From NCBI GenBank assembly GCA_013180625.2, contig SNVD02009651.1:186001-250000 (forward strand): a stretch of 64,000 nt of DNA, written 5' to 3'. The notes beneath the pieces are model-generated. The model had not been told where the DNA came from, searched no databases, and worked only from the letters and a program-made list of their open reading frames with translations. Below are positions 28,222 to 41,400 of this stretch, piece by piece; positions within the stretch are counted from its first letter, which is position 1, and the number at the start of each line of letters is the position of its first letter. This DNA is from Boswellia sacra. Lineage: Eukaryota; Streptophyta; Magnoliopsida; Sapindales; Burseraceae. The position numbers were made by a program, and so were the translations under genes.

Positions 28222-29730
28222 TGATGAACACTTAAATATGTATGTTTAATAAGAGCTTAATTCATCATATAGCATAACAGTGTTATTAAATTTCTCAACT
28301 TAAATATATTTGTAATCTTTACATCTTTTGAATTAACTTCATCTTAATTTTAGTTTTTGTTGTAAGTTCGGTAAAATGGACATAAGTTTATATTCATATA
28401 TCAGAATGGTACGAATCTCGATTTGTTAGAAATCTGATCAAATTAGCATCATGAAATTTGGGCTTTTACTAGACTAAAAATGGGCTTTAAATGAATCCAT
28501 CTAAAGTTTCAGCCCAGCCTGACCATGCCTCCGTATTTTGACCATATCTCTTGATATACGTATCTAAATCGTATGAATCAAGATGTTTCCAAGAAGCTGA
28601 GAGAAATATCTACAACTTTTATGAAGACATGTGATCAAAATTCTAAATAATTCAATGTTAAAATCGGTATTCAAAGTCGGTGCACATGATGATCCAAATT
28701 ATCAATAAGATATTTTACAATTGTCCCTTTGTAATTTGACAAATTTGTCTCTGAATGTATCTATAAATAGAGATGCATTGTGACCCATGAGGACATCTTA
28801 GCTTTGGCTGGGATCTCTTATTATTGTGTTTTCTCTCTTGTGTTTTATTCTCTTAATATTATTAATAAATCATTTTCTTTTTGTAATTTATTTTCTTTCT
28901 TGCGTAATGTCTTGCTAAATTCTCTCTTGCTGAGGTGAAAGAGTGAAACCCTTGACATGAGAATAAAGATTTTCTAACCCTTGAGATGTGCTTTATAATT
29001 ATAATCTTTTTTAATTTATTTTATGCGATTTATATTTATTTTTCTTAATCAATCTTGACACCACTCGTAAAGTGGAGGTCTTGATCCATTGTAGACAATC
29101 CTTGACACATCAAATGCTTGGATCCTTTCTAGATGTTGTATAGTTCTTCCCTACCGACACAATTCTAGTTAGAAACCTTGATTTTTTTGTATATATATAG
29201 TGAACGGCACATTGGATGCTTGAACCCATTTACAAGAAGTGGTATAAATATTGGTAACGAAACAAATATAATTCATATAACCAAAATGGGCTTAAATAAC
29301 ATACCTTTCGATTGGAACTTCGTTGATATGTGAATTCTAATTGAGTTATAATTGGATTGTTTATCCGTATTTGATATATCAAGGGTAGATCCCCTAAACT
29401 TAGCTTTCATTGTTATTGTATTCATTCCTCTTACTTGTATGTTTTAAGTATTATTTTTTATTGCTTATAAACTTTTTTTTTTTCATTTGTTATGGTAGGT
29501 TTTACCTCCTATTTCCATGGATGGTTTTACCACCTTTTGTTTTTTTGTTTTTTTTTTATATTTGAATGATAGGTAGTATAGCTTACCATTCATTTAAATT
29601 GTTCGTATCATATTTGCTTATCTTTTAGTTTGTAGAGCTAAATTCCCTTCCTCGTGGATCGACCCTGATCTTGCCGAGTTTACTTCGACACTCATATACT
29701 TGGGAGATAATTCTTTTTTTGGATGTGTCA
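28222..29730 (+). mobile_element. Solo LTR-like element (1,509 bp) inserted in plastid-derived DNA
   Basis: It starts TGATGAACAC and ends GGATGTGTCA, so it has the TG...CA ends of an LTR and is flanked by a perfect 5-bp duplication. A TATA box 'tctataaatagag' lies near 28760 and an 'aataaat' possible polyadenylation signal near 28864. Near the 3' end 'cctcgtggatcgaccctgatcttgccgag' resembles the end of long Ty3-type LTRs, from memory. No gag or pol frame, no second LTR and no primer-binding site are seen. A solo LTR left by recombination is the simplest reading. A non-autonomous element of another kind with chance TG/CA ends is the alternative. Confidence 0.75.
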
Positions 29731-30812
29731 CTTCTCTCATGGTACAATCCTCTTTCCGTCGAGCCCCCCTTCCTCCTAGGCCCACAGAGACAAAATGTAG
29801 TACTGGTGCCAATAGTTAATCACAGAAGAAAGGACTCACTGAGCTGAAATCCCTAACTAATAATAGTCTAATACTAATAGAATAGAAAAGAACTGTCTTT
29901 TCTGTATAATTATGTATACTTTCCCTGGTTCTGTTGCTACTACGGGCTTTACGCAATCGATCGGATCATCATGTAGATATCCCTTCAACACAACATAAGT
30001 CGTCAAAAGGATCTCGGAGACCCACCAAAACACGAAAGCCAAGATCTTTCACAAATGGATTCCCATTCAAAGAGTGTATAACCGCATGGATAAGCTCATA
30101 CTAACCCGTTAATTTGGGATCTAATTAAGGATTTTCCTCCAGAGGTATCGGGAAGGAATTGGAATTGAATAATATCGATTCATATAAATGCAAAAGAAAA
30201 TGTTCTCTATTGATTCAAATGTTGTACTTACGGGATAAGGATAGAGAAAGAGGAAAAAAACCAAAGATTTCGCATAGTACTTTTGATCAAAAAATCAATC
30301 AAATTTATTTCATACCCTTCGTTCAATGAGAAAATGGATCAGATTCTATAGGATCAGACCTATGGGACCTAAAGAATGACGGAAGAGAGTAAAATAATAA
30401 AATGAAATCAAAAAAGAAAAGAGAGGGAAAAAATAGTAAAGAAATAAGTACATAAAAATAAAGTAGAAGGACCTAGATTCCAAATGAACAAATTCAAATT
30501 TGAAAAGGATCTATATGATTCTTGAAGAATGAAGGGCATACTCGATAAGGACCAATATGCAATGGGGGTCAATTCCTTTTTCTATGAGCAAATGCATGCA
30601 TATTTGATCATTGTTCAAAGGATCCATTCGTGAAAATTTTTTTTATGCATTCCGTTTTCCTTTATTTTATGAACTTAGTCAATTTATGGATAAAATATGA
30701 TAAAGGTCGATATTATTAAGACAATAAGCCCATTATTATGCTTTCACATCAAAGTGAGATAGAGTACTTAATTCTTTTTTCTTTTGTTTTATGCCTATTG
30801 GTGTTCCAAAAG
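29731..30812. other. Plastid-derived DNA (NUPT), right part, ending in the clpP start
   Basis: 29731-29735 is the right copy of the target duplication. From 29736 the plastid spacer resumes ('ctcatggtacaatcc', 'ttttgtctctgtgggcc' in reverse). From about 30160 the sequence looks like plastid DNA upstream of clpP. It ends with 'atgcctattggtgttccaaaag' at 30791-30812, the first seven codons of clpP plus one base, where similarity stops. If the first part is from the plastid inverted repeat and the second from the clpP-psbB region, the insertion is a composite of two plastid fragments. The frame at 29857-30042 is not a known plastid gene. Confidence 0.7.
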
Positions 30813-32035
30813 TTTCTGGTGGAAACACCAATAATTTCAAGTGCTTCAATCACTAAATTTTGTAAAGATGTTCAGTATTTTTCTCTTTTGATGTTCATTC
30901 TTCAATGATCACATTCTCCATTCAATCCGCAGTTGATTGATATAGATGACAAGCTTGGCTGAATTAAGTTTCTTTTACATTTCCTTTTATCTACCAAAAG
31001 ATAACGCTTGCTAAGTTATTTTGCTCTCTTTTATAAGCCTTGGCTTTCTCCCAGGCCATGCCACTCCAATCCTTCAACATAAAATAAATGGCAGCTAATA
31101 CATATATTAGATACAGTGATGTTTCACCACAGTGAATATTAACTTAAAAAAGATGGCTCATGGCTCATAAATACATAAGATTTTCATTTCTTATGAGCAC
31201 AATATACGAATCAAAGGTCCATATATACCCCACAGTGGATGGGCATAAAACTGAAAAATAAAGAATTTGCAGAATATCTCATCTTCATGCAACATAAAAC
31301 TAGTGCAAAATTTCTATTACATAAAGGTTGTAATATGTAGGAAGTAAAGTCAATAACCAGATTTTAATCTCAAACCCCACTCTTTCATATGCTCATAACT
31401 TTCTTCCTTTGCTAAGTGCATATGTACATTACTAACATCATATCTATGATTAAGCCTTAATTCATACAGATTTGTACATAAAAGGTTTTAATCTTTAAAG
31501 GAAGGACAAATCAATTATTAGAAAACAATTATTAACAAATTACAATTGTTTAATTTCTAGAAGAGTCAAGTGCAGTTAGTTTTCCGAAAAAAAAAAAAGT
31601 AATTAAGAACAAGAGTAAACTATACCTCCCACGATGCTTTTGAAGATTTCTCATTGATGTCAATATTGACTCACAATCAATGTTTGCAAAATAGCAACCA
31701 ACAATCTTTAGAATGGCTTGGACACTGTAGGTGTTTGCCAAGTGACTACCGTTATGAATCAAAACCTACAAATATATTAAATGGAATAAAATACAACTAG
31801 GAAGCATAAAGATTGAGAAGTACACAGGATAAAAAAGAAGCATGAAGGAAAAGAACTATATAAGGATATAACATAATTAAATTCCTTGCACCCTATTCTT
31901 ATCTACAGGAAATCGAGAGCTTCAAGAGCCATGGAATCCATATAATTCTCTTGCAGCAAAATAACAATTCATTACACACTTGTTTCTTCCTTATAATAGC
32001 TAAGTGAATATGCTAATGGTGCTTCAGCTAGAAGT
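30813..32035. other. Spacer between plastid DNA and CACTA element 1, with possible exon fragments
   Basis: Two minus-strand stretches look exon-like but I cannot name them. One is 31765-31626, bounded by an AG acceptor and a GT donor, reading VLIHNGSHLANTYSVQAILK and onward to SILTSMRNLQKH. The other lies near 31080-30990, reading MLKDWSGMAWEKAKAYKREQ. They may be pieces of a gene broken by the CACTA insertion, or leftovers of another element. They do not match the cytochrome c1 relic on the other side of element 1. Confidence 0.35.
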
Positions 32036-32054
32036 CACTACAAGAAAATCGGCC

Positions 32055-32455
32055 TTTTACCGCGGGCCGAAACCGCGGTAAAAGGCCCTCCGGGCGCCGT
32101 AAAAAATATTTTTACTTTTTACCGCGGTTTTAGCCCGCGGTAAAACTAGTTTTACTGCGGGCTGAGAGCCCGCAGTAAATATTTGTGGTCTGGCCCAATT
32201 CTTTTACGGCGGGCCTGGGACCACGGTAAATAAATTAACGGCGGGCCAAATGGCCCGCGGTGAAACCTATTTACCACGGGCTGTTGGCCCACGGTTAAGT
32301 TATTTACCGTGGGCCGAAAACCGCGGTAAATAAATTAACGGCGGGCCCAGAGGCCCGCGGTTAAGTTATTTACCGCGGTCCTTAGCCCGTCGTAAAAGGG
32401 TTCGTTGTCATTTTACCGTAGTATATTAGCCCGCAGTAAAAAAGTACTGTAGTTC
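32055..32455. repeat. Subterminal repeats of CACTA element 1 (3' side)
   Basis: Roughly twenty copies of TTTACCGCGG or its complement and near variants (ccgcagtaaa, cacggtaaat, ggcgggcc) occur in both directions, many forming short hairpins of the form ggcccgcgg...ccgcgggcc. In En/Spm such motifs are bound by the TNPA-type protein. Confidence 0.85.
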
Positions 32456-32924
32456 CATGACCCCATTGTAATTTTATTAAATCATATTTTCACCTGTAGC
32501 CATATTTTTACCTGTAACCATATATTTTCACCTGTAGCCATATTTTCAATCTATTTTTTTAATTTAATTTTAAAAATTCATAATATGAATACATGAACCA
32601 ATAAAATGATATTCCAATAGAAAATAAGTGTACAACATCAAAGTATATTTATTTGCAATACAACATAAATAATAAGTTAGACATTCACATACAACATAAG
32701 AGTACCATGTTTATTTGCAAATTCAACAATAATAGAAGTCTAGAACTATGAAACATGTCTAAAAGTCTTATTCCCATTGAAGTTGTCATGTGAAAAAAAC
32801 CTGCACAAATAAAATGTAATAATTAGATGTCTTACTATTACTAAGTTTATTAAAGAAGTTTAAGTAAATGTTATATGCCAAAATTTGTTTATTACTGAGT
32901 AATGATAAATAACTTCATATATAC

Positions 32925-34697
32925 CTAATTCTCCTCATTCTCCTCTCGATTTGTTGTTGCGGCGTCCGCGTTGACGCGATTTCGGTGTGTACTGGAAGCA
33001 TCCGGAACTGAAGCCTAAGACATTTTAAAAAGTTCAGAAAAACTTTTAGTCCTAAATACTTCATCATCAAGTTTGATTTTTTCATATATCATTTACTTGT
33101 GAGAAAGGAACATCAAGTTAAAGTTAAGTAAATACCTGAGGTCGCACAGGTGGTGGCAGCTGCTCTTCGATGTCTGGAAATTTCTGTTGGAGAAAGTTGT
33201 ACAACTGAGTATTGTAGTCCTTCAATTCTTTGTTCTCCACCTGCATTTCATGCAACTCTTGATGCAATTTCTCCACATCAACAGGTTGAGAAGAGCATCG
33301 ACTTTTAACAATAGATGGAGATGGACCGTGGCGAAATGTACGGGCATAACCACGATGATCACGTCCCATTACATCACAAAATACTCGCTCAGCCGCTGCA
33401 TTTGTTCGTTGATCATTAGGTATTCTAGACATTCCTTCTCTTAATTGGCTCTACAAAATGATGAGAATAAATCAAATGGTAACAAAAGAGGATCGTGTAA
33501 TCAATTTCATACAAAATATAATAGGAAATAAGTTAGGTTAAAAAACGTACAATTATTTCACCACTCTCATTATCAACCACATCTCCACTACTTGTAGTTC
33601 TAGTCTTAATAAACACACTGATGCGATCAGTTTTTTCTCCACTCTTCGACATCTTAATAAAGAAAAGAATTATTAGTTTGCAATTACAAATGAAGAAAGT
33701 TACAAATAAACCGTATTAACTACCATTGCAAAATCTCAAACAATTCATATGAATTTAGATGTTGTTAAAACTTACCTCTTCTCTCTTTTTTGCAAAAGAA
33801 GTGTGTCCAGTCTTATGAAGAGCAAATTGATGGGCACGATTTGCCTTGTTTCTCTCTGCCTGAATCTGTAATTATGAAGAGCCAAAACAAACCAATAAAT
33901 ATATAGTTTATACATATATAATTTGTTAGGATGATTTGGTTAAAACGATTATGTTAAACATGACTTTGATTACTTACTTGAGCTCCTTCGCTGCTCCAAT
34001 AAGCGACCAAAATCCTCCAATGCTGTTCAGTAATTTTCGGAGGAGTAAAGGCTAAACGTGCCTCATCTGTCGGATAAGGCTTGTAAAAGTCTCTCTTTAC
34101 ACGAGCCTTCCAATCCCTCCAAAGTACTCCCATTGCTTTTAGACAATGCGGTCTGTACTCATCTGGAACATCCGTATTGTCCTACATTTACAGAAAATAC
34201 AATGGATTAGGGTAGTTAAACTAAATATATTTCAATTTATCAATCAATATGTAAATGCATTACCTTCACTTATTTCCAAATGGCATTTAATTTGTGCTCA
34301 GGCATGGCATGCCAACTAGTATAAGTCAATGGAGCCATTGACCCATTCCTAGCTATAATGCCCAGTTGTGATGTAAATGTCTCTTTATTTGGACCAATTG
34401 GCTGCCATGTACTGTTGAAATCAACATGTAACGGTTGTCCTGAGCCCTATTCAGCATTACCCCGAGCAGCGCTCTGACCTTTTGGTACTTGCGATGACTC
34501 ACCTAAGCATATGAAAGATTAGTTTGACACCGAGGTAAAATTATAACATTTACGTACAAATATTATAACTTTAGTTTCAAACCTTGGTCTCCCGCATTCA
34601 TCTGAGATTGGGAAGATGAAGATGATTGTCTTCGAGATGCTGCCTCTCTTCGTAGTGCACTTTCCATAGAGTCATCTCTAAGTCTCTTTGGTGCCAT
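32925..34697 (-). pseudogene. CACTA TNPA-like / Transposase_24 gene, broken
   Basis: The multi-exon gene starts MAPKRLRDDSMESALRREAA at 34697 and ends with a stop at 32925. Exons are approximately 34697-34583, 34503-34264, 34184-33978, 33867-33776, 33655-33555, 33453-33136 and 33016-32925. The middle exons carry the plant transposase (Ptta/En/Spm) core, WRDWKARVKRDFYKPYPTDE followed by LAFTPPKITEQHW. Later exons read DRISVFIKTRT and RDHRGYARTFRHGPSPS. The last large exon ends in a predicted coiled coil (EKLHQELHEMQVENKELKDY). This protein would bind the subterminal repeats in the nucleus. An in-frame TAG near 34448 disables the copy. Confidence 0.8.
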
Positions 34698-34904
34698 AGT
34701 CAACTGCAAAAATGTATTAACATTAGAATATGTTATGCATATATATAATATATTAACCATTACAATAATAGATGACACGGATCAAATGTCATTTGTCTAT
34801 GAAACCATAAATGTTTGATGCACATATAATGTATGACAGGCAAATAATCTTAAAGTAAAAATGCTTTTCATGAATACATAAGAAACATCATATACACCTT
34901 CATT

Positions 34905-37900
34905 CAACATCATCCATCTCTTTATCACCATCTAGACCGTTGACGTCAACTGTGGTTCCATCAACTCCTTGCCTAACCCAAGTAACATCTTCTTCACGAA
35001 CAAATTCTCTTTCATCTAGTTCTTGTTGTGCATACAACTCAACTTGTGGCACATTTTACCATATGCTCATAGTTCTTTATTGAATAAAGATCAAATGAAT
35101 CTCTCACAGTCATCTTAAGAACTACATGCCAATCTTCTTCTACAGGATCTTGGACATAACAAACTTGTTCTGCTTGATTCGCAAGAATGAAAGGCTCATC
35201 ATCTTCATGATTGAATTTGTATAATAGATGGTTAAAATTAACCATTGTGAAGTTAAATTCATCAAGCTTCTTTTCGACCCTATCATCTACCCAATCACAC
35301 TTGAACAATACAAATTTCAACTCGTTCACATAACGAATTTCAATTATATCTCTTAACACTCCATGAAATGTTACACTGCCTGAACGTGGATTTCTATCCT
35401 TTGCATTAGCATAGCAACTTGTATCAGCCTTCAAAACAACACCAGAATTTTGGGAGGTTCTACTATTGTCAATATCTTTTGTACAAAATTTAAAACCATT
35501 GACAACGTAACATTTGAAGCGTCGTGCAATTGGTTTTGGGCTGTTAGCTAAGTGTATAATTTCTTCAGGCAATGTTACATTCGGGAAATGTTGCAAAGTT
35601 TTCACCTATAGAAACCCACTAGTGTTAGAACTCAATAGTAGATGACATTATCAATTTATTGAAGCAAGAAAGCTTACATGGTTTTTGAACCACTTATGAA
35701 ATTTTGAGTTGTGTTCTTTCTAAATTTGATGACTTGAAGCACGAGGAAGTTGTTGAGAGAGTATGTTGACCATGAAATGAAAATGTAAACAAGATATTTT
35801 GAAAAATGTTCACAATAAAACAGACGACGGAATAGGATTTCCAATAGTGCATGACTTACTCTCGAAATGGATCGATTATTGAGGAATTAACTAGCACATA
35901 TCTATGCGCCTGAATCCAAGTAACGTTGTCAAGAGTAATTTCACCCCTTTTTTTGAAGTACCATCGTTGTTCCTAGGTGCTCGATTAACTTTAGTTTCAA
36001 CTTCATCAAGATATCGTGCACAAAAATTGGTGCACTCCTCCATCAAGTATCCTTTAGCAATAGAAGCCTCAGGATGTGCACGATTACGAACATAATTCTT
36101 CAAAGTTAACAAGTACCTATAATTTCAAGAATCTAGTGTAAGTGAAATTCATTCATGTATACCATATATGAAAAAAACATTATCCGTAGGATTTAATACC
36201 TCTCAATTGGATACATCCATCGGAATTGTACAGGTCCACCAATCAATGCCTCTTCAGCAAGATGTACAAGCAAATGCTCCATCACATCAAAGAATGAAGG
36301 TGGAAAAATTTTCTCCAAATGGCATAGAGTTAGTACAACACGCTTTTGAATAATACTTAAGTCTTCATGTGTATTCACTTTAGAGCAAAATTGCCTAAAA
36401 AAGTTAGCAACCTCAATCAATGTTCCGACAACATTTTTAGGCAATGCTCTACGTGCAGCAAGAGGAAGCAATTGTTGTATCAATATGTGATTATCATGAC
36501 TTTTAAGACCCCAAATGCTACGCTCTTTTATGTGCACACGTCGAGAAATATTTGATGCATAACCATCTGGCACCTTGACTCGCTTCAACACATTTAGGAA
36601 GACTACTTTGTTTTCTTTGTTCATTGAAAAGCATGCAGGAGGCAAGTATGCTTTCTGATTTCCCCGATATTGGGGGTGCAATGGTTTCCTTATTTCCATT
36701 TCATGTAAATCCTGTCGAGCCCTTAAATTATCTTTAGACTTTTTAGGATCCCCTAACAATGTCCAAAGTATATTATCATAAACATTCTTCTCAACATGCA
36801 TGACATCAAGATTATGCCGAATTAAATTATGCTCCCAATATGGTAATTCAAAGAAAATACTTTTCTTCTTCCAAGTGTTTTCACGATTCATCATCTCAAA
36901 ATCTTTCCTCCATCTTTTACGAAGATCTTCCATTCTATATTCGGTAAGTACATTTTGCACTTGTTATTTCACATCAAATCCAGTCAACTGAGATGGAGCA
37001 GGTGAAAGGTCTCTTTGACCATTGAAAGAGACTTTATCTCTCCTAAATCTGTGACTAATGGGTAAAAATCGACGATGCCCCAAATAACAAAACTTCCTAC
37101 TATGATGTAGCCACTGAGAAGTTGTATTCATGGCACAAGAAGGGCATGCTTTCTCCCCTTTAGTACTCCAGCCCGACAAGTTAGCATAAGCTGGAAAGTC
37201 ATTAATAGTCCATAAAAGAGCTGCATGTAGCTTATACAATTGCTGACGTGATGCATCATAAGTAATTACACCCTAGTTCTACAAATCATTCAATTCTTCA
37301 ATCAATGGTTGTAAATAGACATCAATTCTATTTCCTGGGCCTTTCGGGCCATCTATAAGCATAGACAACATGAAAAATGTTTGTTTCATGCACAACCATG
37401 GTGGCAAATTATAGGGTATCAATACCACAGGCCATGTACTATGAGCTATAGACATAGTCCTAAAAGGATTAAAACCATCTGCAGCCAATCCAAGCCTAAC
37501 ATTACGACATTCAATAGCAAAACTTGGGTATTTTTCATCAAAGGTTTTCCAAGCACGACTATCAGCAGGATGTCTTAACACACCATCATCAATTCGACCC
37601 TCTACATGCCACCGCATAAGAGAAGCAGTTTTTGTAGACATGAACAACCTTTGTAATCTTGCAACTAATGGAAAGTAACGTACTTGTTTTGTAGCTAATT
37701 TTACCTCTGGAGTTGATACAGTATTTGGCCCATCAAACTGTTTATATCGAGAGGTATGACAAATTGCACAACTATAAAGGTTTTCATGTTCATTTCTAAA
37801 TAACATACAATTGTTAGGACATGCATCCCAAGTTTTATATGTAAATCCTAACGATGCAGTTATTTTTTGAGCCTTATAGTAGGAGGGAGGAATTTTTGCT

Positions 37901-38487
37901 TCTTTGGGAAATACTTCTTTCAAAAATTTAAATAGCATTGTCATTGATGTGTCTGTCCATCCACATAACATTTTCATGTTCAAGAGACGAACAACAAAAG
38001 AAAGAGAAGTAAACTTTTCACAACCCAGATATAAAGGACAATTGGCATCTTGAAGCAATTTAAGAAAGCCTTTAGTTTCCTCATCCATTTCCGCACCAAC
38101 ATCGTTATCTAAATGAGTACTACTACCTTCACCAAAATTCATATTCGGAATTCCCATGGCATCATGTATCATTCCAACCATATCATCACCCGTAGAATCA
38201 CATCCGAACTCAGAATGTTGAGTCTCAGCATTTTGACTAGACTCTATAGGTGTATACGGTTCACCATGTAGTGTCCACTTTTTGTACTTAGGAAGAAATC
38301 CATTGAATATTAAATGGTCTTTCACTATGTCCCTACTGAAAAGATACCGTTTGAAACACTTCTTACATGGACAGTAAATTCTAGTGCCACCAACGACGTT
38401 GTCAAATGCAGAATCTAGAAATGCATTAACCCCATCTACATACGGCTTTGAAAATCTATCTCCCAAGTCAATCCAACTCTTGTCCAT
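34905..38487 (-). pseudogene. CACTA TNP2-type transposase, broken
   Basis: The catalytic transposase gene of element 1. From the ATG at 38487 come the transposase-associated domain (MDKSWIDLGDRF, CPCKKC zinc-like motif, WTLHGEPYTP), the TNP2 core (RWHVEGRIDDGVLRHPADS, RLGLAADGFNPFRTMS) and the NLSGWSTKGEKACPSC segment. Then come the DUF4218-type part (LPYWEHNLIRHNLDVMHVEK, ending PVQFRWMYPIERY) and, after introns, the DUF4216-type part (CDWVDDRVEKKLDEF, from about 35605). Frame-breaking changes are two TAG codons at about 37279 and 37273, TAA at 36964, a 1-base shift in an A/G run near 35940, and another shift near 35045. Outside these points the frame is well kept, so decay is moderate. Family assignment is from memory of Transposase_21-type proteins. 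Confidence 0.88.
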
Positions 38488-41400
38488 GTCTACTTTCCTT
38501 CAATAAAATGAAAATACTTCATATAAATAATTCGTTTAGGTAGTGAGTTGAAATTAATTTTAGACAATAAGTTATTTAGTTTAGGTAGTGAGATGGCATT
38601 TTGAGCATATATTCATCTCTCCCTTGTTATTTCTTTTAACTAATGGACTGGTTCATTGGTGGGCTAGTCGTTAATGGGCTGGTTTTATCAGTGGTATGGT
38701 TTTGTGGGCTTGGGTTCAGTGGACTAATAAAACAATGCAAAAGTTAATATGTATGCAACATGGCAAAGATAACAATGACATAAGACAAGGTATGTATAAA
38801 AAACTACATAGTATAGTCAAATCATTTCATTCAAAGAACACTTGACTAATGAATTAAATCTAGAAATTCATTCTTGTCATGTGTAATTTATTTATTTATT
38901 ATCATTTTCTGCAGTTAGCATGTCTAATTCATGAGTTTGCTGCTTCCTTTTTTAGTCTTTAATACATTGATTAATCCCTTTCTCCCCAAATTCAGATTGC
39001 AAAAGAACACTTGGGTATAATGAGATTTAGGACTCAAATTCAACTTGCATCTTATCTGATGACTTTTTGTTGGATGCTTGCCTTTAATTTCCCTGTAGTT
39101 GTTAATGATTTTTATTGCTTATTTGTAGTATTGATAGTATGTTATGGTTTCTTCCTCTGCCCAAATGACATGGCTGATATGTGAAGTCCATGTTAATGAA
39201 ATGTAACATATACATTACATGATACTTCTTTGATCAATTCTTAACAGCAAGTCAGCTGTTGAGAAAACACTAGTTAAGATGAGATATTGAGGGCAGTTTT
39301 ATGGGAACCTTGTTGCTATATGCTAATAATTGACAACAGCACAGCCACACAAGTGGAAGTGGAAAACACTAGTTTTGATAATAATCTAAAGGTCTTTAAT
39401 ACATTTAGTTATGTGATGATAATGCTGTTTGTATTGAATTCTGTTAAATAGCTGTATGGGAAACATGGTCAGTCTAAGTGCAAAGGAATTGTAGGTTTTG
39501 CCTTTAGCCCTGTATCATTGTTCAAAACTTTGGTTCCTTATGCTAAAATACAGTATTTCAGCAAACTATATAGCCCTGTGTTTAACTAGTCAGTCTCAAA
39601 AGTTAGGCAGGCAGTTACCCAAAGGATTTCAGCATACTATATTTCAACATACTATATTTCAGCATACACATGAAGTGTTCCCAAAGGAGACTTGATAACA
39701 AGTGCTGCTCCTATGCTGGTAGCTATGCATTAATATTTTTCTTGTTTGTAGGATTGCAAATTGGAATCCAAGTTTCTTAATAGGCTGAATAGGTACATTA
39801 ATTTTTTACCCTCATTCCACTCTGTCTTGGTCACGTGGTTCAAATTCTTAGGATTTGGATTTAGTTTTACACTAGCAATTAACCTGCCACAATAGTTTGA
39901 CTATTTGACTATTTTCTTATTATCAGAGGGGTGCAAATTGATTAAAAAATTTGGTTATTTAGGATTTACTAAGATGGGAGGGATTGAATATCTTTAAAAT
40001 TTGGACTTTTTCGTGAAGAAACTGGGGTGGATTTGATAAAGGTTGCTTTGGTAGTCACGAGGGCAACAATGATGTCAAAGAGTGTATGCTTTGGGGCTAC
40101 AATATGCTGAAATAAGCCAAGTCTGTGGATGTTGTATCATGGCAGTGAACAGTGGCTTGAACACAGTCCATGAACAATGCCATGAATTACTCAGGATTGA
40201 TTTGTAAGATGGACAAAGATTAGGAGGAATCAGAGGAAACAGTGTACAATAATAGAAGAGAAAAAACATAAGGCATCATATAATAAAATTGATAGCTTGA
40301 TATACCATTTATCAAAGTGTTAGAAACACTAGCTGACATAGATGATTCTATATTTCATTTGTAATACTAATAGGACGGGGGGAAAAGGAATTAGCAGTCT
40401 TGACTAATGTGCCATTGCTTTGTGACAATGGTGCAAGTAGTACAATTAGGAAATGATGATTATCCGCAATCAGGAATGAGGCAGCTGGGCTCCTCAACAG
40501 AGTGCCCATTTTGAATGGGACAATGCAATGATACATTGCCTGATCAATGCTGTATATTAATGCATTAGCATTACTAGGGCATTAAGATTTGTGTGAGTGT
40601 TTTTTCCTGAAGATTTTAGAAGCTGTCTAGGAAACAGTTGCATTTTAAGACTGAACTTTTAACAATCTCAACTAATGTTTCAAGACTAATCAATCCTAAT
40701 TTAGGACTCTCCCCTAATGTTTCAAGGGCTGCCAAACTTAGCTAAAGCTTGCCTACTGTCTGCATCTTTTTTAACTTTTGCCTGACTTCAATTATGCAAA
40801 TTTTGTTGCCTGACTTTAAAGAGATTTATGCAAATTTTGTTAAAACATACAACGTTAAACACTAATAAAGGCCTCACATTAACTGTAATTTTAATCATCC
40901 AAACAAACTTATCACATCAGAATTCCAAAACCACTATCATAGAGCAATCAAAGCACTCCCAAATATTCCATCCCGTCTCCCGAACTCCATATTGCAACTC
41001 CGCCCATTACGGTGGCCACAAACACTTCAACATCCATATTCACTTTTTATATATTTCTCAATCAAAAATAATGTGATTAAAAGTGGAGTAGTAAAACTAA
41101 GATATGAAGGTGATAATAAGGTAGCATGCAGGAGTTCACTTACCAGAACACTAACTAAAGGAATGCGAAAAATCTATAGGTGTCCACAATTACAGTTGTT
41201 GATGTTGACGGAAGCCCAAAGCACTTCAATCAACTCTCTCAAAGCTTGAAATTACGATGCTTTTACCCTGTTATCCCAACAAGTTTAAGCTATATAATGT
41301 TGTTATTATTAATCACTACAGATGCTTTTATGCGTGTTTGAGAACAGTTGGAATAGAAAGTGAATTAATAATATTTTCCACATTGTCTATATACTTGCTT

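Noticed and set aside
29857..30042. 61-codon frame in plastid-derived DNA as a plastid gene
   Set aside because: It does not match any plastid protein I know and lies in a spacer region of the insertion.
32055..32455. Hairpin-rich array considered as a regulatory RNA or separate element
   Set aside because: It lies directly inside the CACTA terminus and is explained as the usual subterminal binding-site array.
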